Notes: a model not told the origin generated them from the sequence alone. A DNA stretch of 64,000 nt from Bacteroidota bacterium (GCA_027487835.1 JAIYCU010000044.1:1-64000); one strand, 5' to 3'; shown: positions 26,283 to 36,081, numbered from the stretch's first letter. Program-made: numbers and translations.

Positions 26283-27482
26283 TTATTTTTTGATTAAGCT
26301 ATTTACAAAATCGTTAAGCTGTGACACTATTTTTTGATTTTGAAATGCTTCGAGTGCAAATTTACGCGCTTCTGCTCCAATTTTATCTGCTTCTGCAAGA
26401 TTTGTAGTATAATATAGGATTGCTGTTTTAAATTCAGTTGGTGTATTGGCTAAAATAAATTGTTTGCCAGGTACGGCTTCAATCCCTTCCATTCCTTTGC
26501 TTGTACTAATGATACATTTACCTAAAGCCATGCCTTCCATTACTTTTACCCGCATGCCACTGCCACTTAACAAGGGAATAACTAATACGCCATTATGCTG
26601 CATATAGGCATCGGCATTTTCTACTTCACCTATCACTTTTACGCCTGGCAAATTGAGGGTAAGGAAGCTTTCGGGCATGTTTCTTCCAGCAATTTCAAAA
26701 CATAATTTTTTGTTTTCGGTTTGAACCAAAGGCCAAATTTCTGCCAAAAAGTAGTTTACTGCTGCTTGATTTGGCATCCAATCCATACTTCCTAAATGAA
26801 ATACTTTGGCTTGATGTGAAATAGGTAATTGGCTGGCATCTCTTGGATAAAACCCAACTGGATAATATAATGAGGGGAGCTGGATACCCAGCTGCTTATA
26901 CTGCAAAGCGTCTGACTGGGTTATGGCCAATATTCCGTCAAATGATTGGGTGAGTAAAATTTCTTCTTGCTTTAATCGGGCTGCTTGCAATTTAAGATAG
27001 GCTGCCTTAATTGCGTTTTTCTCTAAACGTGCCTGGGCTTGCCAAATACTAAACTCAATGTTATGGCTTCTAAGCAAGCAAGGGACAGGAGTGCAGGTTT
27101 TGACAAATGGCAAATAGGCGGCGGTTTGTAAACTTTCAAAAATGATAACTTCGGGCTTAAAGGTTTGGATCAAATCGCCCAAAACATTTTCAAATGCCTT
27201 AACATAAAACCTGCTTAGGATATAAGATTTTTGTTGAAACAGATTTATAAAGGCCCCTTTGGCTGAGATGGTATTGTCTATATCAAAGAGATGAAATTCT
27301 GCTAACTCTTTAATATGGGTTGGTACATCATTCCAATTAACGCGATGCTTACTGGTATTTAGAACAACTGCCACCACTTCATGTTGATTATCTTTTAATC
27401 CTTTTAGATGCGCGTAGAATGCCAATGCGCCACCATCTTTAATGGGCCAAGGAAAACGAGGAAAGATTTGAAGGATCTTCAT
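26283..27482 (-). CDS. Group 1 (GT4-like) glycosyltransferase
   Basis: 399 residues, GT-B fold. The N-terminal half starts MKILQIFPRFPWPIKDGGALAF, and the C-terminal half has the nucleotide-sugar site GSGMRVKVMEGMALGKCIISTSKGMEGIEAV. It transfers a sugar to a lipid or glycan acceptor on the cytoplasmic side; donor and acceptor are unknown. It overlaps the upstream lptF gene by 4 bases, which links it to envelope glycan supply. Confidence 0.88.
   Translation of the reverse strand: MKILQIFPRFPWPIKDGGALAFYAHLKGLKDNQHEVVAVVLNTSKHRVNWNDVPTHIKELAEFHLFDIDNTISAKGAFINLFQQKSYILSRFYVKAFENVLGDLIQTFKPEVIIFESLQTAAYLPFVKTCTPVPCLLRSHNIEFSIWQAQARLEKNAIKAAYLKLQAARLKQEEILLTQSFDGILAITQSDALQYKQLGIQLPSLYYPVGFYPRDASQLPISHQAKVFHLGSMDWMPNQAAVNYFLAEIWPLVQTENKKLCFEIAGRNMPESFLTLNLPGVKVIGEVENADAYMQHNGVLVIPLLSGSGMRVKVMEGMALGKCIISTSKGMEGIEAVPGKQFILANTPTEFKTAILYYTTNLAEADKIGAEARKFALEAFQNQKIVSQLNDFVNSLIKK
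26718..26727. repeat. GGTTTGAACC word, copy 7
   Basis: TTTTCGGTTTGAACCAAAG context inside the glycosyltransferase; the coding strand reads L-V-Q-T-E. Confidence 0.9.
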
Positions 27483-28933
27483 TGCCCCTTAGTTTTTTGG
27501 GGTTTAAATTTGTTTATGATTTTATCGAGTAAAAAGCCCAAATCTATATTAAAAAGTTTTGAATCGTTAGAAGCTTTCCAAGTGATAAAAAATCCGATGG
27601 GGACAAATACAGCAATTCCTAACCACATGCCTTGCAAGGGTGTCCATGCCAATGTTTTTGCTGCTTTTTCGCCTGATAAAGATACAATATGGTAGCATAC
27701 ATAGAATAAAACTGAAACTACAATGGGTAAACCAAATCCTCCTTTTCTAATGATTGAACCCAATGGCGCACCAATAAAAAACATAACCAAACAGGCAATA
27801 GAAAGAATAAATTTCCTATGCCATTCAATTTTATGTCTTACCTGTAAACGGTATAAATCTTTGTATTCATTAATACTATATTCTATAATATTCTTAACGC
27901 TTCGCGTAGAATTAGTAGCGTTTCCATATAAGGTTTGGGTATTAATTTCTGGGAAATGGCTGGTTATGTCTGGTTCTTTTGAGCCAACCTTTATTTTATT
28001 ATACTGAGCAACCTGTAATAAACTATCGGCACTAAGCCTAGAAAAATAATAATATGGTTGGACAAAGGCAGTTAATTCCTTATGCTTTTGTTTACGTACC
28101 TCCGTTAAGGAGTCGCTTGCGTCTTGCAATTCAATTACATTTAGCATTTCCCAATGTTGTTTAAACATGTTTTCATCTGTACGGCTAAACTTAAAACTGT
28201 TTAGGTCAAAGGCTACTCGTTCTTCATTAAAAGTTGTGGTGGTATGCGGTTGGCTATAATAATAGCCTTTCACTTTTTCAAGCTCTTCGTACCTGCCACC
28301 TTCAGAGAGATTTAAAAATAAATATCTGCCATCTTCGCTCATGGTCATATTGCCGCGTTTGGCATACAGAATTACAGGGTGAAGTTGACTTTGCCTTTGA
28401 TCGTAAATAATAATATCTTGAAGCTCTTGGGTATTTCTATCTTTTTTGCCAACCCGAATGGTAATGCCAGGAATATCTTGACTAAACACTCCTTCTTTAA
28501 TTGCAAGAGATGGTTTTTGCTGACGAACATCATAAAGCAATGAACCTCTTTTTAAATTGGCTTGAGGAATAAGGATATTCGAAACAAAAAATCCAAACAA
28601 GGAAATCAACACCATGATGCCTAACATGGGTTTAAACATTTTCCAAATAGAAATGCCAGAGGCCTTTGCTGCAACTAATTCGTAGCTTTCGCCCAGTGCA
28701 CCAAAAGTCATAATAGAAGCTAATAATACTGATAAAGGAAGTGCTTGTGGAATAAGACTGGCAGAGAAATAAAAGAGCAGCTCAACAATAACTAGCCAAT
28801 CAAGACCTTTGCCTATTAATTCATCCACGTATAGCCAAACTACTTGCATGAGTAGAATGAGCATTACAATAAGAAAGGTCGGAAAAAAGGCCCTCAAAAA
28901 ACTATTTATAATCAACAGATTAAATTTCTTCAC
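27479..28933 (-). CDS. LptF/LptG family LPS-transport permease
   Basis: 484 residues. Three helices in the first 130 residues (including QALPLSVLLASIMTFGALGESYELVAAKASGIS) and three in the last 110 surround a periplasmic beta-jellyroll (about 135-330), as in LptF/LptG (YjgP/YjgQ). The protein extracts LPS from the inner membrane with LptB. Bacteroidota often have one or two such genes; a second is not present here. A promoter lies about 60 bases upstream. Confidence 0.9.
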   Translation of the reverse strand: MKKFNLLIINSFLRAFFPTFLIVMLILLMQVVWLYVDELIGKGLDWLVIVELLFYFSASLIPQALPLSVLLASIMTFGALGESYELVAAKASGISIWKMFKPMLGIMVLISLFGFFVSNILIPQANLKRGSLLYDVRQQKPSLAIKEGVFSQDIPGITIRVGKKDRNTQELQDIIIYDQRQSQLHPVILYAKRGNMTMSEDGRYLFLNLSEGGRYEELEKVKGYYYSQPHTTTTFNEERVAFDLNSFKFSRTDENMFKQHWEMLNVIELQDASDSLTEVRKQKHKELTAFVQPYYYFSRLSADSLLQVAQYNKIKVGSKEPDITSHFPEINTQTLYGNATNSTRSVKNIIEYSINEYKDLYRLQVRHKIEWHRKFILSIACLVMFFIGAPLGSIIRKGGFGLPIVVSVLFYVCYHIVSLSGEKAAKTLAWTPLQGMWLGIAVFVPIGFFITWKASNDSKLFNIDLGFLLDKIINKFKPQKTKGQ

Positions 28934-28991
28934 TTGATTTTGAATTAGTATAGATTCTGAAAATACGCAATATAAGTGCCAAAAGATGGCA

Positions 28992-29024
28992 CAAAGATAG
29001 CCTAATCAGAGGAGTGGGCTCAAA
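28992..29024 (-). promoter_or_regulatory. Promoter of the lptF operon, with a palindrome at the start site
   Basis: Minus strand TTTG (29024-29021) and TATCTTTG (28999-28992), 21 bases apart. The palindrome GTGCCA-aaaga-TGGCAC (28976-28992) covers the expected start and may be an operator. Confidence 0.6.
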
Positions 29025-29045
29025 GAAATATAGGGGAGTTAAAAA

Positions 29046-29432
29046 CTAACCACCTAATAAAGTGCGTAATTCATGCACTTGGTTTTCCCAAAGCAAAATT
29101 GTGTTTTTCTCTTCTGCGGGTTCAACAAAGTCTGTAACCACTAGGGCAACATCGTCAGTGAGTTCGTCTTGTTGTATTTCAAACTCAAAATACTCTTCTA
29201 CAGGTGAATCTTTCCACCTGAAACGAATGCCCTTATTCGGTTGTTTCTTTAATAGTTCGGCAATATTTTCGTCTCCATCCCATTTAAACTTGTAGAAGTT
29301 ATTGTAAATATCAACGTCGTTGCAAAACCATTGAGAAAGACCTGATGGAGAGCTAATGTAGTTAAATAGCATAGCAGGGGATGCTTTGATTTCAAACTCC
29401 ATTCTAATCTTCTTCTTCGCACTTTTAACCAT
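29046..29432 (-). CDS. START-like (SRPBCC/AHSA1-type) domain protein
   Basis: 128 residues with a helix-grip fold pattern: IRMEFEIKASPAMLFNYISSPSGLSQWFCNDV, FKWDG, IRFRWKDSP and a C-terminal amphipathic helix. This small cytosolic family is conserved in Bacteroidota without known function; the fold binds hydrophobic ligands. It has its own promoter and stands between lptF and the histidine kinase, on the same strand as both. Confidence 0.8.
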   Translation of the reverse strand: MVKSAKKKIRMEFEIKASPAMLFNYISSPSGLSQWFCNDVDIYNNFYKFKWDGDENIAELLKKQPNKGIRFRWKDSPVEEYFEFEIQQDELTDDVALVVTDFVEPAEEKNTILLWENQVHELRTLLGG

Positions 29433-29455
29433 TACTTAGTCTTTTAGGTTTAGAG

Positions 29456-29485
29456 CAAATATATATTTTTAGGCGAGACTGCAAA
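29456..29485 (-). promoter_or_regulatory. Promoter of the START-like gene
   Basis: Minus strand TTTG (29485-29482) and TATATTTG (29463-29456), 18 bases apart, 24 bases before the ATG. Confidence 0.6.
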
Positions 29486-29493
29486 CTTTTTTT

Positions 29494-29503
29494 GGTTCAA
29501 ACC
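29494..29503. repeat. GGTTCAAACC word, copy 8
   Basis: Intergenic copy with TTTTTT and GAAA flanks, 9 bases beyond the -33 box of the START-like gene. Confidence 0.9.
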
Positions 29504-29519
29504 GAAATAAATTATTTTT

Positions 29520-30557
29520 TTAAGAATGACTTTTAGTTAAGGTAAAACCAAAGGTAGTTCCAACCCCAATATTGCTGCGTACATTTACGCTTTGTCTGTG
29601 TGCTTCAATTATATGCTTAACAATGGCTAACCCCAACCCAGTACCTCCTTCTTGGGATTCACGACTCCTGCTTTTATCAATTCTATAAAATCTCTCAAAA
29701 ATTCTAATTAGGTGTTCTTGCTCCATGCCGGGGCCATTATCGGCAATTTCTATTAAAATATTTTCGTCCATATCATAATAGCCTGCCGTGGTGGTGCCGT
29801 GTTCTTTTCCGTATTTAATAGAGTTGTAAATAAGATTAACTAAGACCTGGCGTATTCTGTATTTATCTGCAAATACATAAAAAGGTTGATTACAACCATC
29901 TTTAATAATTAATTGTACCTTTTTATTGTGCAGTTGTTCGTAAACATCTTTTACCAAAAGATTAATGTCAAACCGCTCCATTTCCATGGTGAGTTCCCCA
30001 CTTTCTAATTGTGAGATTGCTAATAAATCTGCAACTAAATCACTTAAACGATCTGCACTTTTTGCTGCCTTTTCCAAAAATCTAGAGTTAACAGCAGGGT
30101 CTTCCATAGCGCCGTCTATGAGGGTATGCAAATAACCTTGGATATTAAAAATTGGCGTTTTTAACTCATGCGAAACATTGCCTAAAAACTCCTTCCTAAA
30201 ATCTGCTAATCGTTTTAGTTGGTCTATTTCCATCCTGTTATCTCTTGCCCATTTTATTACTTCTTTATTCATTTCTCCGATGGGGTCTTTATCCCAATCA
30301 AAGTTTTGAAGTATGGCATCGTATTTCTGGGTTTTAAGACTATGAATTGTTTTGTAAATGAGTTTAATTTTTCTGTAAATGAAAAACTCTAAAGTATAAA
30401 AGAATAAAAAGAAACTAAGTCCAAAACTAAGGGTGAAAATAATTACTGAGTTGATAAATTCCCATTCAGACAAAAAGAAACTGACCATACCCAAGATGGC
30501 AGAGATAATCAAGGAGATTAAAAATGCGATATATATGGGTTTAGGGTTTCTTGTCAT
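29520..30557 (-). CDS. Sensor histidine kinase (PhoR-like)
   Basis: 345 residues. Two membrane helices (about 9-30 and 36-57) are separated by a very short loop, so there is no real periplasmic sensor domain. The HisKA box FLGNVSHELKTP places the phosphorylated histidine at H130. The ATPase domain shows NLIYNSIKYG, DNGPGM and GGTGLGLAIVKHI. Coupled to the response regulator by a 4-base overlap. It fits the PhoR/WalK class; the signal is unknown. Confidence 0.9.
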   Translation of the reverse strand: MTRNPKPIYIAFLISLIISAILGMVSFFLSEWEFINSVIIFTLSFGLSFFLFFYTLEFFIYRKIKLIYKTIHSLKTQKYDAILQNFDWDKDPIGEMNKEVIKWARDNRMEIDQLKRLADFRKEFLGNVSHELKTPIFNIQGYLHTLIDGAMEDPAVNSRFLEKAAKSADRLSDLVADLLAISQLESGELTMEMERFDINLLVKDVYEQLHNKKVQLIIKDGCNQPFYVFADKYRIRQVLVNLIYNSIKYGKEHGTTTAGYYDMDENILIEIADNGPGMEQEHLIRIFERFYRIDKSRSRESQEGGTGLGLAIVKHIIEAHRQSVNVRSNIGVGTTFGFTLTKSHS

Positions 30558-31231
30558 GCTTCAAATTTGTACCCAACCCCTTTAACTGTGCCTATATAAT
30601 CATCACCTAATTTCTCTCTGATTTTTCTAATATGCACGTCAATTGTTCTATCTACAACTAAAACCTCTTCACCCCAAACTTTTTCTAAGATATATTCTCT
30701 TGTAAATACCTTGCCTGGTTTAGTGGCTAATAAAAATAGTAACTCAAACTCTTTTCTTGCCAATTGAATTTTTTGATCGCCGCGATAAATTAAGAATGAT
30801 TCTCTATCAATTAGAATATCTTTAACCCTGATAGAAGGGGAGGCCTCTTCTTTAATTTTTCTTCTTAAAATGGCGTTGAGCCTAGTCAATAATACTTTTG
30901 GTTTAATGGGTTTTGCGATATAATCATCTGCTCCAGCATTAAAACCTTCGATTTCTGAGTATTCTTCTGCCCTTGCTGTTAAAAATACTACAAATGTTTT
31001 ACTAAATTCTGGCTCAGCCTTAATAATTCGACAAGTTTCTAAACCGTCCATTACAGGCATCATCACATCTAATAAAATCAAATCTGGTTTTACTTTTAAG
31101 GCTATCGGAATGGCTTCTTTACCATTATTGGCTACCCAAACTTGGTATCCCTCTTTTTTTAGGTTGTAGCTTATAAATTCGCAGATATCTGCTTCATCAT
31201 CCACTACCAGGATTTTTCCGTTGTTTTCCAT
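30554..31231 (-). CDS. Response regulator, OmpR/PhoB family
   Basis: 225 residues. The receiver has the acidic pocket VVDDEAD (about 9-15) and phosphoacceptor D55 in LILLDVMMPVMDG, then TARAEE and the lysine in IAKPIKP. The winged-helix output domain (about 130-225) ends EKLGDDYIGTVKGVGYKF. It is translated before its kinase and should control transcription, possibly phosphate or envelope genes; the regulon is not visible. Confidence 0.92.
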   Translation of the reverse strand: MENNGKILVVDDEADICEFISYNLKKEGYQVWVANNGKEAIPIALKVKPDLILLDVMMPVMDGLETCRIIKAEPEFSKTFVVFLTARAEEYSEIEGFNAGADDYIAKPIKPKVLLTRLNAILRRKIKEEASPSIRVKDILIDRESFLIYRGDQKIQLARKEFELLFLLATKPGKVFTREYILEKVWGEEVLVVDRTIDVHIRKIREKLGDDYIGTVKGVGYKFEA

Positions 31232-31321
31232 GGGTTAATTTTTTGGTAAGATTCCGCCTTCCAACTTACATCAATGTGAACTAATGGTTAATTAATTGTT
31301 ACCACCTTCTATTTACTAGGC

Positions 31322-32452
31322 CTAGAAGCCAAAAATCTCTTTTAATTTATTCTCCAATGCCTCATCTCTCAGCTTGGTAGCAATAATCTTCCCATCTTTG
31401 TCAACCAATACTGTGTGAGGAATGGCATCAATTCCATATTTACCTACTAAAGATGAGTTCCATTTTTGAAGGTCAGAACCATGTGTCCACAATAATTTAT
31501 CTTTATTGATGGCACCTACCCAAGCATCTCTGTTATCATCCAAGCTTACCCCAAAAATTTCAAAACCTTTGCTTTTGTATTTATTATAAAGCGCTACATT
31601 TTTAGGATTGTCTTCACGACAAGGGGCGCACCAACTTGCCCAAAAATCAATAAGTACAATTTTACCCGCAAAAGAGGATAAACTTACAGTTTTTCCAAAT
31701 GGATCACTTAAAGAAATCTCAGGTGCTGCGGCTCCAATGTCTGTTTTCTTTAGGGTTTCTACCTTGGAATGCAATAAATTGCTGTACTTAGAATTTGGAA
31801 AATTCTTTTGTGCTTTTTCGTCCACTAATTTTAAAAAGGATAAGGGTGCATCAGGAAGCAGAAAATTAGTCGCAAACAATGCCGTAAATGAGCTAGCCAT
31901 TGTTTCTGTCATACTCATTAACGCATCTTGATGGGCAGTTTGTAAACTATCAAAGGCTTTTCTAATCTCGGCTTCAACCTCTTGCGTCATAGTTTCTGGG
32001 GTGTATTTTTCAAATCTTTTTTCTACGGTTTGACCCGATTTAAAAAAAGAGGTATTGAGGTTAAATAAGCTCTTTAGTTGTTTGTTTTCTTCAGGCCCAC
32101 TCACACTATAGTCAGCAGTATTATTGGCATCAATCTCCAAATTGAAATTTGCATTGGTATCCACTACCAAAGCGATATCTCCATTGTTTTCGAAGCGTAT
32201 GATACAAAAAGTCCTCTCTGGTAAAACCCCTTGCATGGTAAAACTTCCATCTGCTCCAACAGCCGCTGTATCTAATAAAATTAGTCCGGTTGGAGTAAGT
32301 TCATGCAAAGCCAAGCTAGAAATTTGCCCAGCATTTTTTAGTTTGCCTTGAATATAGAATCCTCTTTTTGCATTGTCATTTGCTGGTCCACATGCCACTA
32401 GGCTTAATACTAAAATCAATAACAATGTATAAATAACAAATAACTTTTTCAT
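31322..32452 (-). CDS. Lipoprotein thiol-disulfide oxidoreductase (DUF4369 + TlpA)
   Basis: 376 residues. The lipobox LVAC puts the lipid on C21. A DUF4369 beta domain (about 30-125) is followed by a helical linker and a thioredoxin-like domain (about 238-376) with the active site WCAPC (C275, C278) and the cis-Pro region AIPHTVLVDKDG. Such proteins are periplasm-facing reductants, for example in cytochrome c or disulfide metabolism. The start lies 2 bases after the gatB stop. Confidence 0.9.
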   Translation of the reverse strand: MKKLFVIYTLLLILVLSLVACGPANDNAKRGFYIQGKLKNAGQISSLALHELTPTGLILLDTAAVGADGSFTMQGVLPERTFCIIRFENNGDIALVVDTNANFNLEIDANNTADYSVSGPEENKQLKSLFNLNTSFFKSGQTVEKRFEKYTPETMTQEVEAEIRKAFDSLQTAHQDALMSMTETMASSFTALFATNFLLPDAPLSFLKLVDEKAQKNFPNSKYSNLLHSKVETLKKTDIGAAAPEISLSDPFGKTVSLSSFAGKIVLIDFWASWCAPCREDNPKNVALYNKYKSKGFEIFGVSLDDNRDAWVGAINKDKLLWTHGSDLQKWNSSLVGKYGIDAIPHTVLVDKDGKIIATKLRDEALENKLKEIFGF

Positions 32453-32454
32453 TC

Positions 32455-33924
32455 TTATGCTTTTTCTAGTGCTTCAATTAATAATTTAGTAGCTGCTTTA
32501 GGGTCTGCTTTTCCTTTACTAGCTTTCATCACTTCACCCATAAACAAACCCGTTAAGCTTTTTTTGCCAGCCTTATATTCTTCTACCTTTTCTGGAAATT
32601 TTCCCAAAGCATCGGCAATCCATTTATTGAGCTCATCTGAGTTACTTTCTTGTAGTAGGTTTAATTTTTCTGCTAACTGCAAAGCCGACAAATGATGTTC
32701 TTCTAGCATGGCAGGAAATAATCTTTGGGAGGCCGCACTATTGCTTATCTTGTTTTCATCAATGAGTGAGATAATTTCGGCAATTTTTGCAGGTTGTAAT
32801 GCAAAATCATTTATTTCTAATGCCTGTTCATTTAGATACCCTTTAATATTTACCATTAACCAATTGGCGGCTGCCTTTGCATTGTGGGTATGTTTTAAAA
32901 TACCTTCAAAGTAGGCAGCAATATCTTTATTCTCAGTTAAAACTTGCGCATCATATTCACTTAGACCAATGGCCTTGGTAAATTTTTCATACAAGGCGGC
33001 AGGTAATTCTGGCATTTGCATTTTTACTGATTCCAAAAAGGTTTCGGTAATATGCAAAGGTGGAAGGTCTGGTTCTGGAAAATAGCGGTAATCACTTGCC
33101 CCTTCTTTGGTACGCATGGTGAGCGTTCTTCCTTTTATTGCATCAAAATTGCGCGTTTCTTGATATATTTTTTCTCCTTTTTCAAGCGCTGTGATTTGTC
33201 TTTCAATTTCAAAATCTATGGCTCTTTGCACATTGCGCATCGAGTTCATGTTTTTAACCTCTACCTTGGTACCAAAGGCTTCAGCACCCTTAATTCGAAC
33301 AGATATATTGGCATCACAACGTAAACTTCCTTCCTCCATATTTCCATCGCAAATGTCGAGGTATCTCACAAGTTTCCTAATTTCACTGAGGTATTGATAG
33401 GCTTCTTCTCCTGCTCTGATATCTGGTTCAGACACAATTTCTATAAGTGGCACACCTGCTCTGTTTAAGTCAATTAAACTATGGTAAACATCTTGGTCGT
33501 GCATACTCTTACCTGCATCTTCTTCCATGTGAATGCGGGTAATACCAATATGCCTTTCGCTTCCGTCCTTCATCCGAATGCTAACCTTGCCATCTGTACA
33601 AATTGGCGTTTTATCCTGAGTAATTTGATACCCTTTTGGTAAATCTGCATAAAAATAATTTTTACGCGCATAGTATTGGTGCGAGGCAATGCTGCAATTG
33701 CAAGCAATACCCATTTTAATTGCATTCTCAATAACTGCTTTATTGTGTTTAGGTAAGGTGCCGGGATGACCTAAACTTATTGGGCTTACTTGTGTATTTG
33801 GCTCTCCGCCATAGGTGTAAGGGTCTGAACAATAGGCCTTACTCTTCGTAAGCATTTGGGCATGCACTTCTAAGCCTATTACGGCTTCATATTTATCGAA
33901 ATCGATGGTGTTTACTTCATTCAT
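32455..33924 (-). CDS. gatB: Asp/Glu-tRNA amidotransferase subunit B
   Basis: 489 residues. The N-terminal catalytic part begins YEAVIGLEVHAQMLTKSKAYC and carries the motifs SPISLGHPGTLP, NYFYADLPKGYQ and DYRYFPEPDLPP; the C-terminal YqeY-like tail runs about 420-489. GatB activates Glu-tRNA(Gln) or Asp-tRNA(Asn) for amidation. gatA and gatC are not in the window, which is common in Bacteroidota. Length is normal. Confidence 0.95.
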   Translation of the reverse strand: MNEVNTIDFDKYEAVIGLEVHAQMLTKSKAYCSDPYTYGGEPNTQVSPISLGHPGTLPKHNKAVIENAIKMGIACNCSIASHQYYARKNYFYADLPKGYQITQDKTPICTDGKVSIRMKDGSERHIGITRIHMEEDAGKSMHDQDVYHSLIDLNRAGVPLIEIVSEPDIRAGEEAYQYLSEIRKLVRYLDICDGNMEEGSLRCDANISVRIKGAEAFGTKVEVKNMNSMRNVQRAIDFEIERQITALEKGEKIYQETRNFDAIKGRTLTMRTKEGASDYRYFPEPDLPPLHITETFLESVKMQMPELPAALYEKFTKAIGLSEYDAQVLTENKDIAAYFEGILKHTHNAKAAANWLMVNIKGYLNEQALEINDFALQPAKIAEIISLIDENKISNSAASQRLFPAMLEEHHLSALQLAEKLNLLQESNSDELNKWIADALGKFPEKVEEYKAGKKSLTGLFMGEVMKASKGKADPKAATKLLIEALEKA

Positions 33925-33971
33925 ACAAGGATGCGAAATTACATAAAACAGGGAGGGTAACTAAAATAATT

Positions 33972-35231
33972 TTACGGGTTGCTCGAAGAAAAGCGCCTAA
34001 TCCCAATCAATTCATCGTAATTATAAATAAGATTTCGGGTATAAACAAGGATCACATATTCGTTTTCTGTTTGAAAATGGTTGCCTTCTAAACTGGTTTC
34101 ATCGGGTTTGCCCTGTTCATTTTTAATGGCATAGCAATATTCATATCTGCCTTGTTTTAAAGGAACATCAAGGTCGTACCTTTGTCTGTTTTTATTATAA
34201 TACATTTTAAATTGAGGCAAAAGTCTCCAATCCGTAAACTCCCCAATTACATAAACTTCTGCACCCGGAGGCACTCCCATTACGGCAGAAAGCTGGAAGG
34301 TCATATAGGCATAGTCTCCATCCAAATCGCTATTGGTGCCTTCTTTGTTTTGAAGAATTCGCCTTCCATTGTAGTCTAAGTAATTAAAATATTGCGTAGC
34401 TCCTCTGCTTTCATCCATATTTAACAAAGCGTGCACTACAGAGTCTGTCCTTTTGCTACGCACATTTGGGCTGAATTGACGCAGGTTTCTTGTATCAAAC
34501 CAACGAAATTCATTGCCTCCATTAAACAAACATTGGTCAAGATATTCATAACTAAGTTTATTGTTACTCATAAATTGTGGCTTTAATCCAGTAATAGCAT
34601 TATCCCAACGGGCATTTTGCATCACCACCACTTTTATATCCTCCAAGGGATTAATAACTTGGGAAGGATTTATTCCCACTGTAAATTGAACTTCTTGCCT
34701 AGTATACCTGTATTCAGCCAGAGAGGCAGGCCTGGCTAATGCTTCGATAGAAGTAGCATTGTTTATTACCATCATTCTACGGGTCAGAATTAAATCTTCC
34801 TCATCAAAATTTCTATAGACTTTTACAATGTAATTTCCCGCTATTTTGGGTTTCATATTTTCATTGGGTAAGAAAATATTATAATGAACATATTTTACAT
34901 ATACATTGGTAGAGAACCTAAAATCATTCACATTGTCAAAATTCATCCCAATGAGGTATTCATTTGAGTTCAGCTTGGTGGGCTTCCAATTAGCATCACA
35001 ATGAACAAGTGTATACTGTAAATTTTCTGATTGATCTGCTAACATATCAAAACTAAGTTTAAGAACTTCTTGTCCATTTAAATTGATAACCGCATACCGG
35101 TCGTCTGTGCCAACTTTTCCAAACATTACAGAATGCACCTTTGGGTCAATGATATTATTTTCCCAAACTTCGGTTGCCTGTAGTTTGAAGGTAAGTAGCA
35201 AAATTGCCAGAAGAATCCTAAGTTTTAGCAT
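33972..35231 (-). CDS. DUF5103 protein, type IX secretion system plug type
   Basis: 419 residues with a signal peptide (MLKLRILLAILLLTFKLQA). The segments NIIDPKVHSVMFGKVG, LVHCDANWKPTKLNSNEYLIGMNFDNVNDF, YVHYNIFLPNENMKPKIAGNYIVKVY and LNLDESRG-like FNYLDYNGRR belong to DUF5103, named the T9SS plug after the protein that closes the SprA translocon. I infer a periplasmic or outer-membrane role in sealing or sorting at the T9SS channel. It is monocistronic and divergent from kdsB. Confidence 0.82.
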   Translation of the reverse strand: MLKLRILLAILLLTFKLQATEVWENNIIDPKVHSVMFGKVGTDDRYAVINLNGQEVLKLSFDMLADQSENLQYTLVHCDANWKPTKLNSNEYLIGMNFDNVNDFRFSTNVYVKYVHYNIFLPNENMKPKIAGNYIVKVYRNFDEEDLILTRRMMVINNATSIEALARPASLAEYRYTRQEVQFTVGINPSQVINPLEDIKVVVMQNARWDNAITGLKPQFMSNNKLSYEYLDQCLFNGGNEFRWFDTRNLRQFSPNVRSKRTDSVVHALLNMDESRGATQYFNYLDYNGRRILQNKEGTNSDLDGDYAYMTFQLSAVMGVPPGAEVYVIGEFTDWRLLPQFKMYYNKNRQRYDLDVPLKQGRYEYCYAIKNEQGKPDETSLEGNHFQTENEYVILVYTRNLIYNYDELIGIRRFSSSNP

Positions 35232-35302
35232 GGTACAAGTTTACAAAAAAAGAGTGTATACATCTTCATCAAAAGGATATTAACGTGGCTTAATATTATT
35301 AG

Positions 35303-35310
35303 TATATTTG
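35303..35310 (+). promoter_or_regulatory. -7 box of kdsB
   Basis: TATATTTG, 20 bases before the ATG at 35331; no convincing -33 box. Confidence 0.5.
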
Positions 35311-35330
35311 CCTAACAATTGAGTACCGAA

Positions 35331-36074
35331 ATGAAAATAGTTGGAATTATTCCTGCAAGGTATGCCAGCACCCGTTATCCTGGTAAACCCTTGATTTCTA
35401 TCCTAGGCAAATCTATGATTCAAAGGGTTTATGAGCGTGCTTGCGAATCTAAATTGCTTTCAAAAGTAGTGGTTGCTACAGACGATGAACGCATTGCAAC
35501 GCATGTTGAGGAGTTCGGTGGAACCTGTGTAATAACCGCTCCTTCTCATCCCAGCGGCACCGATCGCTGCTTTGAGGCCCTTCAATTATTGGGAGAACCT
35601 TTTGATTATGTTATTAATATTCAAGGCGACGAACCTTTTATTGTCCCTGCTCAAATTGATGAATTGGCAATGGTGTGCGATGGTTCTTCAGAATTGGTTA
35701 CCCAAATGATTAAGGTAAGTAATGAAGAATCCTTGTTTGATCCAGGTGAGGTAAAAATTGTGTTAAATGAAAACCAAGAAGCGCTCTATTTTAGCCGAAT
35801 GGTAATTCCATATCTTAAAGGTGTAGACCAAAGCCAGTGGCATTTGCATCACAATTACTACAGACACGTGGGAATGTACGCTTACCGCTCAGATGTATTA
35901 GAAACCTTAACCAAGTTAATACCTTCTTCTTTAGAAAAGGCAGAAAGTTTAGAACAATTGCGTTGGCTTCAAAATGGTTTCAAAATACGCTTGGTTCAAA
36001 CCGAATACGAAAGCCATTGCATAGACACTCCACAAGATTTAGAAAGGGTTTTAAAAACGCTTGCCGACGAATAA
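35331..36074 (+). CDS. kdsB: 3-deoxy-manno-octulosonate cytidylyltransferase
   Basis: 247 residues from the ATG at 35331 (MKIVGIIPARYAST). RYPGKPL, VVATDDERI, CVITAPSHPSGTDRC, NIQGDEPFI and HVGMYAYR are the signature motifs. It activates Kdo as CMP-Kdo for lipid A core assembly, which matches the LPS-transport gene lptF further left. The adjoining namZ gene is convergent and ends 7 bases away. Confidence 0.95.
   Translation: MKIVGIIPARYASTRYPGKPLISILGKSMIQRVYERACESKLLSKVVVATDDERIATHVEEFGGTCVITAPSHPSGTDRCFEALQLLGEPFDYVINIQGDEPFIVPAQIDELAMVCDGSSELVTQMIKVSNEESLFDPGEVKIVLNENQEALYFSRMVIPYLKGVDQSQWHLHHNYYRHVGMYAYRSDVLETLTKLIPSSLEKAESLEQLRWLQNGFKIRLVQTEYESHCIDTPQDLERVLKTLADE
35993..36002. repeat. 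GGTTCAAACC word, copy 9
   Basis: Context CTTGGTTCAAACCGAATAC inside kdsB, read as L-V-Q-T-E. Confidence 0.9.
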
Positions 36075-36081
36075 ATAGTCG

